From Amphiura filiformis (Eukaryota > Echinodermata > Ophiuroidea > Amphilepidida > Amphiuridae), in the NCBI RefSeq assembly GCF_039555335.1, contig NC_092629.1, positions 34,597,537 to 34,661,536 on the forward strand: a stretch of DNA of 64,000 nucleotides. Reading direction: 5' to 3'. The notes under the pieces are model-generated. The model did no database searches and was not told where the DNA came from. It saw only the letters and a list, made by a program, of their open reading frames with translations. The translations under genes and the position numbers were made by a program. This document shows, one piece after another, positions 53,759 through 64,000 of the stretch. Position 1 is the first letter of the stretch; every line of letters begins with the position of its first letter.

Positions 53759-54380
53759 GGCCATCTTAATTAAATCCTGTGTCTCAAAGCTTGTGAGAAA
53801 TTCAAAACCTAATGCGGAATGCGGTGTTTTTTTCGTACAGGATTTCGGACAAACACTTTGTGCAAATAATATCCAATGCTGTAAATGTTGGAATAGCAGA
53901 CAAAAAAGTCACTGCTACAAACTATTCGGCCCTGATTTAGTAAAACGATCTAACTTGAAATTTGGACATTTTGAGAAAAATGGTTGTCATATCAAAATAA
54001 CTCAACAAAATTAGCCAAATTTTTGCAAATAAAAAGATTTATATATTTTCTAAGATATTAGATTTGTTTAGTAATTTATTCTATTCAAAAAGAAAAAGTG
54101 TCAAGTGTTCAAAAGCTCTTTTTCCTGAAACAGTTAGATCATTTTACCAAATTAGGGCCGTATTATTCTTCTCTTTTATTATTTTTGTGTCCAAGGTTTG
54201 CGAAAAAAATCGAAAACTTGAAATCAAATACGAATTTTGAGTTTTATTTTCGCCTTTTGTTAAAAAAAAAATAATAAAAGATATAAAAAAATGAATTTCT
54301 TGATTTTCAAAGAGGACAACGCGTACGGTTTTACTAACGCGCACGGCAGCTTTGAGACACGAGATTTAATTAAGATGGCC
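53759..54380. mobile_element. MITE, ~620 bp, TIR GGCCATCTTAATTAAATC
   Basis: Left GGCCATCTTAATTAAATC followed by GTGTCTCAAAGCT; right AGCTTTGAGACACGAG followed by ATTTAATTAAGATGGCC. TTAG/CTAA bases flank. Small open frames inside are chance. Confidence 0.75.
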
Positions 54381-54528
54381 TAATATTTATTTTGGGGGGC
54401 GCGGTCACTGGACTTTCGCGATTCGTCTTTCTTGCGCCATATGAGATAGTGATCATAGTGTGAAATGTGTATAGTCTGGTACACTCTGGTAACTTAGAAA
54501 TAAAAGGTCCTACTCGTCGGACTACCTC

Positions 54529-54704
54529 AAGCCTGTCACTGGGGGTACAGAGGGGGTGGCTGCAAAAGTCTGGGTTTTACACTTTCTTGGTCAAAAAGTC
54601 AAAATTTTGGGAAAAAGTCCACTTTTCACAAAATCGCTCCCCTCTTGAAAAAAGTCCACTTTTTCAAAATTGGCACCCCAAAAAAAATCCTGCGTACGGG
54701 CCTG
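54529..54704. mobile_element. Small element family 'AGGCC(T/C)GTAAC', copy 1
   Basis: AAGCCTGTCACTGGGGG at the left and CCTGCGTACGGGCCTGCT at the right; interior AAAGTCCACTTTTTCAAAAT is shared with 62154-62323. Confidence 0.55.
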
Positions 54705-55110
54705 CTACCCTGGTCGTTTCAAAATATTATTTTATCTGTTTACTGTTTTGTATTGCCATAAATTTCCAAATTTTGTGTAAATAATTGCACAAACAGAAAA
54801 GAAAGCTTGTATATTGGCAAGAACAGTGAATGACAGAGGGTAGCTAAATAATATTGGACAGTACGGTACTCAACAAGAGCTTTTATCATACTGTTTTTCC
54901 ATGTTTAGATTCAAGTGTTAAATTAGGTTGAAATTTTATGTATGTGCAAATAAAATATTTTTATAAAATAATTTTTTTCCTCCCTTCCTTCCATCCCAAT
55001 TTTTTCTGAACATGTTAAACAACATTTGATCTTTATTTGGCCTACTTTAGAATGTAATTAAAGTAATTAACACTTTATCCAGGATATTTGTTTAATAATC
55101 ACAATGGGCT

Positions 55111-55265
55111 GTTCCAGTTGAAATCTGTACCCCTTATGGAAGACATGACCATAATCTTCTATTCAATACCTGAAAGGGTGAATCCATTTGAAATCTACAC
55201 CCCTTGTGACAGTGTCCATGTGGGTCATGTCTTCTATAGGGGTGTGTGGATTTTAACTGGAATAG
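55111..55265. mobile_element. Foldback family, copy 7
   Basis: TTCCAGTTGAAATCTGTAC at the left, GTGGATTTTAACTGGAATAG at the right. Confidence 0.85.
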
Positions 55266-55631
55266 CGCAATAGCAGTGTGAAAAGTATAGTGTGACCAGC
55301 ATAAATATACATAATAATACATACACAGGCAAAGTCCCTGTGCTTACAACTTCAAGTATGAGCACAGTATGAGTACGGTATATCTAGTTAGAATAACTCA
55401 ATAACAATTCATGTAGGTCGTAGATAGTACAAACTATACATTTTTTAAATCCTTGTCATCAGACGAGTAATTTAATATCTTTCAACAAGATCAAAGCATT
55501 TTGAGTTTTTTACCCCTGTGTCTGGTGACCTTTTGTGTCCTCTAGCGAAAAGCGTACCCTACAATTTTACTATAGTCCACTACCCCCTAGCAGTGATCTA
55601 GAGGGTCTACCCTAACACCTCATGGTATTAA

Positions 55632-56411
55632 GGTGGTATTGGATGCATTTTCTAGAAATAAGGAAATGCTTTGAGCATGTTTTAAACAGATTAATTGAGT
55701 AGGGTAAAGTACACTGATCAATATGCCTTTTGTTTGAAGCAAATCGGACATACGGTTTCTATACTACATCAAATTATATTTTCTTTGTATCTTATTGTTT
55801 TTATCAATAATCAATATAGTTAATGAGCTAAAAGGACTGTAAAGGCTCATTAATATGTAATTTTTTTTTATATTTTGCTAAAAATCAATGCATAAATGTT
55901 CATGGTACTTTTATTTTGCATACTTTTGCCCTGAAACTTGGTCAAAGTGTTTCTAATATGTTCTAATGTATTATATAGTGAAGCCGCCCCTCATTTGCAT
56001 ATTTGCATAATTAATGAGCTAATTTGCATAAATGCTAATTAATTATGCAAATTAGGGCGGCTAGCTCATTAATTATGCATAAATTATCTGGAAGTCATTA
56101 GGAACACTTTGACCAAGTTTGAAACCAATATTCTGTTAAATAAAAATGTTATGAACATTTATGCATTGGATTTTAGCAAAATATTAGCAAAAATTACATA
56201 TTAATGAGCACTTTCAAGTCATATTAGCTCATTAACTGTATTGATTATTGATAAAACAATACAATACAAAGACATTTAAAATGTATGTATTATGAAACCG
56301 TATGTCCGATTAGCTTCAAACAAAAGGCATATGGATCAGTGTTCTCTGCCCTACTCAATTAATATGTTTAAAACATAAATAGAGCACTTCCAAAATGGGT
56401 CCAGAACCACC
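55632..56411. mobile_element. 780-bp TTAA palindromic element (uninterrupted relative of the intron stack base)
   Basis: Left GGTGGTATTGGATGCATTTT, right TGGGTCCAGAACCACC, flanked by TTAA (55628-55631, 56412-56415). The arms pair over most of their length (TTGACCAAGT / ACTTGGTCAA; ATCAATAATCAATA / TATTGATTATTGAT), with a centre of GCCGCCC / GGGCGGC near 55984-56064. The tract TTACATATTAATGAGCAC near 56195 is the empty form of the site filled in SLC35B2 intron 1. Confidence 0.85.
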
Positions 56412-56796
56412 TTAAACATTGGTTGACATGGGTGTTGAACTCAAGGCCCGTATGAGATTTAGCTCCTCCTAGACTACATTGTGACTTTATTTCATGTGGA
56501 AAATTTAAGAGGGAGGAATTGTTTGTTTTTCACGAGTGAATGCCTGAATGGGGAGCGGAGGAAAAGCATGGAGGAACAAGAAAAGGTTTGTCATTTTATT
56601 AATGAAGCGTGTTAGAATTAATATTTGTGGTGGAAGCAATTAGCGTTATATTTAATTTGTAGACCTGTAGATGAACCCACAACCGATCATGCGTTAATTA
56701 ACGTTGGTGTTTCTATGTTGGTTGTGTACTCACAAATCGGTAGTCACCAACCCACACTGTTTCCACACTTCAAAATATATAACCTGTTGATTTTAA

Positions 56797-57053
56797 AGAG
56801 GTATTTCATGATCCATAGCCTCATTCCAAGTTGAGATTTTCATACCACTGGAAACGTCTGGCTACATAATGTTTATGTACAAGAAAATTTCTTGCAGATT
56901 AATTGTTTTAGCAAAAATGTCGTCAATAATTCACATGCATAGCTCACAAACGCAAAATTGGAATGAACTGAAATTTTGGGAATAAACTTTTTTCGTAGAT
57001 ATCTAATATGAAAATGTCATAAAAAGAGGATACAAGAATCACAAAATACTCCT
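56797..57053. mobile_element. TTAA MITE family 'TGATCC', copy 3 (intact)
   Basis: Opposite orientation to copies 1 and 2. Termini AGAGGTATTTCATGATCC and GAATCACAAAATACTCCT, flanked by TTAA (56793-56796, 57054-57057). This copy defines the ends of the family. Confidence 0.85.
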
Positions 57054-57150
57054 TTAATGATGTTTACTCATACTGTGAATTTAAGTTTTAGTTTTAAATA
57101 TTTTCATGTTGAAATGAAAGATTTTCCTTCCACACATGCTAATTAATTAA

Positions 57151-57210
57151 GTTTTTGTCCCGGGAGACAATAAATTTTGTTAGGTTTTTGTCCCAGGAGA
57201 CAATAAATTT
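57151..57210. repeat. 33-bp tandem duplication
   Basis: Two copies of a tract with GTTTTTGTCCCGGGAGACAA then TAAATTTTGT, differing at a few positions. Confidence 0.85.
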
Positions 57211-58176
57211 GTCTTCAAAGTCTATGGCACATGCAGCAAGACTGCTGAATTCAGAAACCCAGAGAGGATCTCTTACCCTTCCCAGAATCCTTTGCAACAT
57301 GATGCATCACCTCACTAAACCAAATTGCACCCAATGTCATGTGATAGTAGAAGGGTTAACTCAAAATTGTAATATTTTATGTTCTTTTTGATAATAGAAA
57401 AGATAGAAAATGAGTCTTACACAAATATTTTCATGCATTCGTACATGTTACCTGAAAAATACAAGTCTTTGGTTTCATTGACACAGCTTTTGAAAAACAC
57501 CCATAATTTTATAATGCTTTTGGCCGTTATGGGTTATTTCCAAAATATTAAATATTTACTTTTATTGCCAATTAGAACTAAGGGGGCTGGCATTTTCTTC
57601 GAAAGGGTATGGGTCCCAAACAGTGCCCCCAATGTGATGACCCACTCGGCCACAATTAGATTTACAATTTAGATATGTTTCATTTGACAAAAAAAGATGA
57701 TATTTCCAGTAATTAGTGCTGTATTTTACTGGAATCAGGAGATTCTTTGGAGCAGTATGAATATCTCTTTATAACGAAGCATAGTAAAATTAATTTTAGC
57801 AGTGGAAGTAATTAGCTAAAGACCCCTGTATGAACCTGTAAATCTGCCTAGAGCTGTGAATAGATAAAAGTTCAAAACCAGTTCATAATATTAATGGCAT
57901 CATCTGATTTGGTTGTCACGTTGTCACTACTGTTTTGATTTTATGCCATTTATTTTTTTAGTAGGAGCAGTGCTTGTACTCATTGAGCATTGAGGCAAAA
58001 CAAAATAATTGTTTGATTGTTTATAGTTCATCCAAGGGGTAGGTTAGTCGGTCAGATTAAAAAAAAAAAATTAAATAATTTTTGTTTAAGGTCATGTATG
58101 AGTCTAATTAAAAAAAGATAAATTGACCTGATTGGTATTTCTCTACTGTAGTGGCGGCACTACGGGAGAGGGGCAA
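57211..58176. other. Intergenic sequence, nothing recognised
   Basis: Open frames at 57155-57391 and 57379-57672 have no recognisable domain. AT-rich. Confidence 0.45.
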
Positions 58177-58308
58177 GTGTAAAAATCATAATTTAAGGGT
58201 AAAATTCGTAATTTTAAGGTAAAATTCATAATTTTAGGGTAAAATGCATAATTTTAGGGTAGAATGCATAATTTTAGGGTAAAATGCATAATTTCAAGGT
58301 AAAATTAT
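58177..58308. repeat. 20-bp tandem repeat, ~6-7 copies
   Basis: Unit GGGTAAAATGCATAATTTTA with variants (ATTCATAAT, ATTCGTAAT). Confidence 0.9.
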
Positions 58309-59151
58309 ACCCACCCTGCACCTTTCAGCATTTTGCACTTCAAAGAAGGCCTCATACTGATGGCCCCCGTATATTACACTGGGTTTCAGAGAAGAGCGGC
58401 AGTCCCTTGCTCAGATTGACGCACGCGCCCTGTTAATGAGTGACATACATTACGCAGAGCTTTGTGTTCCCTTCAAGGGCGCCAATCTACGCCAAACAAT
58501 GTTTTGATGGACAATCAGATTTATCGGTCTGTTGCCATGATTGTCAGACGATTGATTCAGCCAATGAGAACCCCTCTTCAGTGTTTATGTTGTGAACGCT
58601 CTCAAAATGTAAACAACTTCTGTTCTTCTTTGACAAAAACTGTAAAATTCTTCTGGAGTCTTGACTGCAATAATTTTTGTTCTTTTGTTCTTTTTTTTTT
58701 GACTAAAGCTCTAACAAGCATTATAATATGACTTGTACTGCATTGTAGTATAGTGGTTTATTATATGGTGTACAAAATACTTACCGTTGTTGAATACAAT
58801 AAAATTCTCTATGATTTGAGACACATGTGAAAAAAAAATGAAAGGTTTGAAAATTGGGTTTTCGTGGGTAAAATTGGACCATGCATTGGTTGTATTGTTC
58901 CATGCTTTGCCAATTTTCATATGCATGCATGCATCATAGAACCATTGTTTGGAAACAAGAAAATTTAAAATTCGAATGAAAAGCGAATAAGCATTGGAAC
59001 GGCACACTCTATGTCAATGCCAGTTACTGAAAGTTTGAATATTATGCGTGCAACACCATATTTTTGACTTTTTATTAAAGATGATCAAATTTTAGGATAT
59101 AAATCTATGGAGTACCGGTATGGCAAGGATAAATACTGCAGTCTACTTTAA
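58309..59151. other. Intergenic sequence, nothing recognised
   Basis: No gene. Open frames at 58462-58731 (plus) and 58711-59007 (minus) are unsupported. Confidence 0.45.
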
Positions 59152-60038
59152 GGGGTCAGTCATCCACCTTTGCACAATATTTTTGTGGGACCTGAGAGCA
59201 CACCAAATTGCATTTTGAATAAGAGGAATGTCCTTCTGATATAAAATAATTTTGATTTTTTGAAATTTGCGATACAATACAAATTTTATAGCAAATTATT
59301 AAAAATTGTAATTGTTGACATTTAACTGTCCTCAAAGTACACTTTATCAATTTAATGTAGTTTTAGAGTGTACATAGCTGGGATGAAAAGCCCATCGTCA
59401 ATGGAAAATGTTGACCTTTCGTATTGAAGATATACATTTTTTCCTCCAAAAGACCTTTTTATTTAAGTGTTTAGGAAAAAAATGTATATATCTTCAATAA
59501 GAAAGGTCAAAATTTTCATATGATGGATGACTTTTTAACCCATACACTTCAAATACATATCATTAAATTTACTTTGAGAACTGGTAAATGTCAAAAATGT
59601 CTTAAAAGTTCAAAGAAATGCAATTATTTGATACTAGATACTAGATAGACATTCCTCATATTCAAAATACAATTTGGTGTGTCTGATGTGCTTTCAGGTC
59701 CCACAAAAAATATGTTAGGTCTTTTGGGGAAAAATGTGTACTTTCAAAACGAAAGGTTAAATTTTTTAAATTATCGTCAGCTTTCCTCCCAGCTACATTG
59801 TACATACACTTCAATTAGGCTACATATCATTAGATTTATAAAGACAACTTTAAGGGCTGTTAAATATCAAAAATATAAATTTTTAATAATGTGCCACAAA
59901 ATTTGTGCAAATTTCAAAAAATCAAGACTTATTTGATATCAGAAGGACATCCCTCATATTTAGAATGCAATATACTGAGTAATCTGATAAGCTCTCATGT
60001 CCCAGAAAAATACTACGCAAACGTTGCTATCCGAGCCC
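59152..60038. mobile_element. 887-bp TTAA element with internal inverted repeats
   Basis: Flanked by TTAA (59148-59151, 60039-60042). Left GGGGTCAGTCATCCAC, right GATAGCAACGTTTGCG-complement end GAGCCC. The sub-terminal tract TTTTGTGGGACCTGAGAGCA with ATGTCCTTCTGATAT recurs in complement near 59590-59710 and 59870-60010, so three related blocks lie within the element. Confidence 0.75.
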
Positions 60039-60758
60039 TTAAAGTTATTCACTACTGATAATTCCTGCAGCTCAAAAATGTGCATCTATAATTCTGTATG
60101 ACAATTGTTCACACACAGTAGACTAAATTATAGCCAGTTCAGTGATCAGTCCAAACAAACTTTGATACTAGATAAACACAATATTTGCTGTGTAGTACAA
60201 GAACTGACCGACTTAAATATTTACTTGTAATGCATAAATTATTATAATTTATTTATAAGGTGTAGAAAAGTCATTACAACACCGCTGAAATGAAGCTAAA
60301 TAACCATGATAACCAGCCTGGGATAACCAGTTTGCATAAAACTAGGAACATAATGCAAATTTGGAAGTTTGAAATTTGCTTCCTTACCAGTAATCGAGAA
60401 AATTGTAATTAAATGTGGGAGAGGAGCAATGGTTTGACCGTTTGAATATAGAGCTGTTGTCAAGTAGAACTTACTTTGTCAACATTCGGTAAATCTCATA
60501 TTAATAAAATATAAATTATGTTTAATTTTTTCGTTATGTAATATAGAAATTGTATAGAGGCTTATAAAATTGATTCAACTTTGTCAAATACTCAAACACA
60601 AATATCATGTTGAAAGTTTTTAGCACAGTAAATTAATTAATTGTAAAGGACAAATTGTGTCACATACTGTGTTCCAACCATGTATGCTGATTTAACTTAT
60701 TAAATGTCATATAGGTCACACATGTGTTGTCAATATATACATTTGTATGGTGTCATAA
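60039..60758. other. Intergenic sequence, nothing recognised
   Basis: Ordinary AT-rich sequence; no gene, no repeat identified. Confidence 0.5.
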
Positions 60759-61452
60759 GCTGAGTTCACATTGTCAGACCTACGCCCAGTTGAACTTGGT
60801 TGGCCCAGGGATATCCCTGGTTGGCCATGGTTGCTAGGAGTATCTGTAGGCGCTGCTAGGGGTAGTGGCAGGCTGGATATGTCCAATGATTTACTCTTAA
60901 CAAAAGTCAGGGGTAGTGAGCTGGGTGTAAACTCTGCCAGGTGTAATTGCAATGTGAACGCTGCTATGTCCATCTGGCACCTGGTGTAAGTTTGACCTTT
61001 TTTTGGTTGGAACTAAGAAATTACAAATCAACATATCCCGGGGTTGATAAAGGTCACAAAAATACCGGATGTGGTACAGGGACTGCCTTTTGAGGAGAGC
61101 AAGAGCAATCGCTCTCTACTGCTCCCCTTAAATCTGATATAGGAGAGTGATTTTTAGCTCTCCTTTAGTTGGCCATTCTCTCCTTACATTCAATTGTAAC
61201 TATGCTAAACAGCTCTCCTTGAAGGCTCCAAAAGAGCTATTTAATGCTCTCCTGCAAATTTTAAAAGACAGTCCCTGGTGGTAGCCGATGTTTATGCCGA
61301 CCAAAAGTGAATACTTGGTGGAACTGGTCGGCGTAGTGCTAGGAGTAGGCTAGGTTTGGACATGCGGTAGGAGTAGGGAAAATATTTGTGCCATTTTGAT
61401 CAATGTTAGGTTAAGTTTACGCCCAGTGTAACTCAAAATGTGAACACGGCTA
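60759..61452. mobile_element. MITE with nested insertion, TIR GAGTTCACATT
   Basis: Left GAGTTCACATTGTCAG then CTACGCCCAGTTGAACT; right AGTTTACGCCCAGTGTAACT then AAAATGTGAACACGGC. It carries the element at 61077-61277. Confidence 0.65.
61077..61277. mobile_element. Nested 201-bp element, TIR CAGGGACTG
   Basis: Left CAGGGACTGCCTTTTGA, right TTAAAAGACAGTCCCTG; GTGGTA directly repeated on both sides (61071-61076, 61278-61283). The interior has several GAGAGC / GCTCTC words. Confidence 0.75.
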
Positions 61453-62153
61453 TAGTCTATCACCTATAGGTACATGCACTTGTAATGCCATGGTGGTAAT
61501 CATGGTAATACTCTCTTGATTATATCCTTATTTCTGCTATTACTGATTGAGTTGTCAAGATAAGTCTTTTCCTATTTGTGTGCTTTTCCAATATTGAACC
61601 CAATTCACAATTTTAAGCGTATATGTAGTATTTTAGTAGCATTAGCGTACAGTCAAGAGGGTGTGGAGGAGGGGGAAGCTCCTTCTGTCTCCAGGGTGCT
61701 GGCTGGTGTTATGTTTTTGAATTTTAGGTGTGTTTTTTTACAAACAAATACAGTGTAAATGCAAAATATTTTGTCAACACTTAAATAACATACTGTTTAG
61801 AATGTTTTGCTAGTTTTCAAAATGTTTTTGGAATGTTATTAAACCGTTTTTATACCCTTTATATAACCTGACATTTAAATGTTTTCTGTAAAACATTTTG
61901 TGTTTGCTGGGGTGATACAAAATGTATTAGAACAAGGAGTTCTTGTTTAGGTTGGTGATCATGACACTGACAGTAATGAACTCTGATGTGGTGATTGATG
62001 TAATTGAAAATTTCCTTTGAAATCAAGTCTTCCTGTTGATTGAATGGATCATCCCGAATTAGGCAGGTGAATAGTGTCCTGCTTTGTTCACATAACACAC
62101 TTTGTATCCTATTTTCAGGGTGCATTTAAATCTTACAAGGCACAGTGATGGGA
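61453..62153. other. Intergenic sequence, nothing recognised
   Basis: No supported gene or repeat. Small open frames on both strands lack features. Confidence 0.45.
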
Positions 62154-62323
62154 ATCAGGTCCGTAACTAGGGGAGGTGCAAGGGGGCTGGATGTATCCCC
62201 ATTGCGAGTGTAATGATCGAAAAAATAAAGGTTTTTATGCCTTTTTGGTCAAAAAAAGGTCTAATTTTTTTAAGTCCACTTTTTCAAAATCCACCCCAAA
62301 TAAATCCTGGTTACAGGCCTGAT
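62154..62323. mobile_element. Small element family 'AGGCC(T/C)GTAAC', copy 2
   Basis: ATCAGGTCCGTAACTAGGG at the left, CCTGGTTACAGGCCTGAT at the right; interior AAGTCCACTTTTTCAAAAT as in 54529-54704. Confidence 0.7.
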
Positions 62324-62407
62324 ATCTGATGGGAATGCCATTGACACATGTTTAATCATAGTCCTTGGTTTAATATATAGGCCTATTTGATGCTACATCT
62401 AAATTAT

Positions 62408-63021
62408 GCTTGAAATGTGATCTACCTAAGATAACCATCAGTGACATTCCTGACAAGAGATGTTCTTGGCCTAATTTGAGGTCAAAACCAGGCACTGACC
62501 AGTCAGACCTTACCAGTGCAGTGCATGCAATGGTAATTTCCAGTTATGTGGTTAAATTCAGAAGATATCTTACACTTCCCATAATGAATGCGTGTTAACC
62601 TCACTGTCAAGCACCTTCTGAGGTGGTTTTTAGTGGGCAATATACACCGAAACGTGTCCAGTAGAAACACTCTTGTCCTCCGAACTAAAATACGTGGGTA
62701 GTGAATTGATACCTTGCATTTACAGTGCAGCAGAAACGACTCGGTTAACAGTGAGAGGATAAAAAATACAGAGGAATAAAAGCATGTTGATGTGGATGCT
62801 CAGTGTAAATATGTTGAATGTAACCATGGTAACTGGAAATTATACCATTTTTGGCTTAAATATGGAATGGGTAGTTTGCTTGATTTGACCATTGCACTGG
62901 TCTGAGCATAGACCCCATGATTATAGGTCTATGGTCTGAGGGGCAGTGTCTTGGTTTGACCTCAAATTAGGCCAAGAGCATTCATCACTGATGGCATCTT
63001 GGATATATCACATTTCAAGTT
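62408..63021. mobile_element. 614-bp foldback element with ~100-bp arms
   Basis: CTTGAAATGTGAT pairs with ATCACATTTCAAG; TTGGCCTAATTTGAGGTCAA pairs with TTGACCTCAAATTAGGCCAA; GACCAGTCAGACC region pairs further in. Open frame 62410-62598 runs through an arm and is not a gene. Confidence 0.8.
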
Positions 63022-63148
63022 TAATTATAGTTGTAGTAGAATCTAGGCCATAATACATGTATCATCTCAGATTGTCCTAAGGGTTTGACCAGTACAGGTG
63101 AGGATCTCTGGTATGGCCAGAGATGGTCAGAGACCTTTAGGGATTCAC

Positions 63149-63362
63149 CATTAGATATTATCGGGGGGGGGGGAACTAGGAAGTTTTTTGAAAAAAAAAA
63201 AATTGCCTCACTGATCTGATGAATAAAAAAATTTGGCTCACTGATGAGCAAATTGAAAAAAGACAACTTCGCCGGCGAAAAAAAAAATTGCCTCCAAAGG
63301 CAGCAAAAAAAAAATTTCTGCCTGACCCAAACTCCCTAGCCCCCCCCCCATAATATCTAATG
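63149..63362. mobile_element. MITE, TIR CATTAGATATTAT
   Basis: CATTAGATATTAT followed by a G run at the left; a C run followed by ATAATATCTAATG at the right; next inward AACTAGG / CCCTAG. A-rich interior with AATTTGGCTCACTGAT-type repeats. Confidence 0.85.
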
Positions 63363-63469
63363 ATGTGTCCCTTAGGGAACAGACTAAAAGATAGCCTAAG
63401 GAGAACAGAAACTGATTGAAGTAGCCCTCTGATGAACAAAACTGTTTATTTCTTAGTCATTATGAGCTG

Positions 63470-63877
63470 TTCCATTTGAAATCCATACACCCCCATCATA
63501 GGCTTAGGAACCTGGGGGCTTGAGGGGGCTCAGCTCCCTCAATTTTGGTTCGGGGCTGGAATACCTTTCAGTCCCCCCCAATAATCCTAGGTGAACTTTA
63601 AAATTGTGATAAATTATATGGAAAAGGGGTCTTTGTGACCTTTATTTTGCAAAATTTTCTGACTAAGAGGGGGAAACCACCCTCATGCACCCCCAGTCTG
63701 GCCACGCAAAATATTTTTTCAAGTTTCAGCCCCCCAATGTTGAAAATCTTCCTAAGCGTATGCCCATGGAAGATATGATCTTAATCTTCCACACAGGGAG
63801 TGTGACTTTCAAATGGGATTTATACCTGAATGTGTGATTCAATTTAAAATCTACACCCCCTGTATGGAAGATTAAAG
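63470..63877. mobile_element. Foldback family, copy 8, split by insertion
   Basis: TTCCATTTGAAATCCATACA at the left; GGAAGATATGATCTTAATC resumes after the insertion; the right arm ends diverged near TGTATGGAAGATTAAAG. Confidence 0.8.
63497..63762. mobile_element. Nested 266-bp element, TSD CCCAT
   Basis: Termini CATAGGCTTAGGAA and TTCCTAAGCGTATG, flanked by CCCAT (63492-63496, 63763-63767). The foldback family consensus has CCCAT once at this point. The interior contains several GGGGGCT / AGCCCCC words. Confidence 0.8.
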
Positions 63878-64000
63878 TTCCATTCAGTGATCCCAGCGAA
63901 AGAATAAAAAAATTGTGTATAAATCCATTAAAAGGGAAGGATAAGTTGTTACAATTGTCATTAGGTATTTCTTAAATGAAAAATTTGGACAAAAATCGAG

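Overview
The window looks like nuclear DNA of an invertebrate animal. It has spliced genes with large introns, AT-rich non-coding sequence and a very high density of decayed transposable elements. The mix of elements (Penelope-like, RTE-type LINE, solo LTRs, tRNA-derived SINE heads, many foldback MITEs) and the close match of the one recognisable gene to vertebrate SLC35B2 fit a marine deuterostome such as an echinoderm or hemichordate. That placement is inference; the sequence alone does not fix the species.

Two host genes can be supported, both on the + strand. (1) About 479-7395 is the 3' part of a gene for a single-pass membrane protein. Six consecutive phase 1-1 exons each encode one fibronectin type III domain, followed by a transmembrane exon and probably a tiny last exon. 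The domains alternate between two cysteine-bearing subtypes. The 5' end lies outside the window. (2) 25721-37738 is a complete three-exon coding region (229 + 107 + 999 nt, 444 residues) for the Golgi PAPS transporter PAPST1/SLC35B2, which supplies the sulfate donor to Golgi sulfotransferases.

The rest is repeats. Region by region: 5.7-6.5 kb, Penelope-like fragment in an intron of the FN3 gene; 9.1-17.5 kb, a ~62-bp satellite that has absorbed two solo LTRs (both with ATAG target duplications), two copies of a foldback MITE and a frameshifted RTE-type LINE; 18.6-25.4 kb, palindromic elements and two copies of a TTAA-flanked element with further insertions; 26.3-34.4 kb, a stack of transposons nested about six deep that makes up roughly 90% of PAPST1 intron 1; 34.6-38.7 kb, PAPST1 exons with small MITEs between and after them; 39.5-64 kb, no gene recognised, but a SINE, a perfect 58-bp palindrome, eight copies of a ~165-bp foldback family, a 58-bp tandem array and many other inverted-repeat elements.

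A recurring theme is target choice. At least six unrelated-looking element families are bounded by TTAA. Several of these share sequence between copies, so empty and filled sites can be compared inside this one window. No rRNA, functional tRNA, CRISPR or bacterial-type feature was seen. All boundaries were read by eye and may be off by a base or a few.
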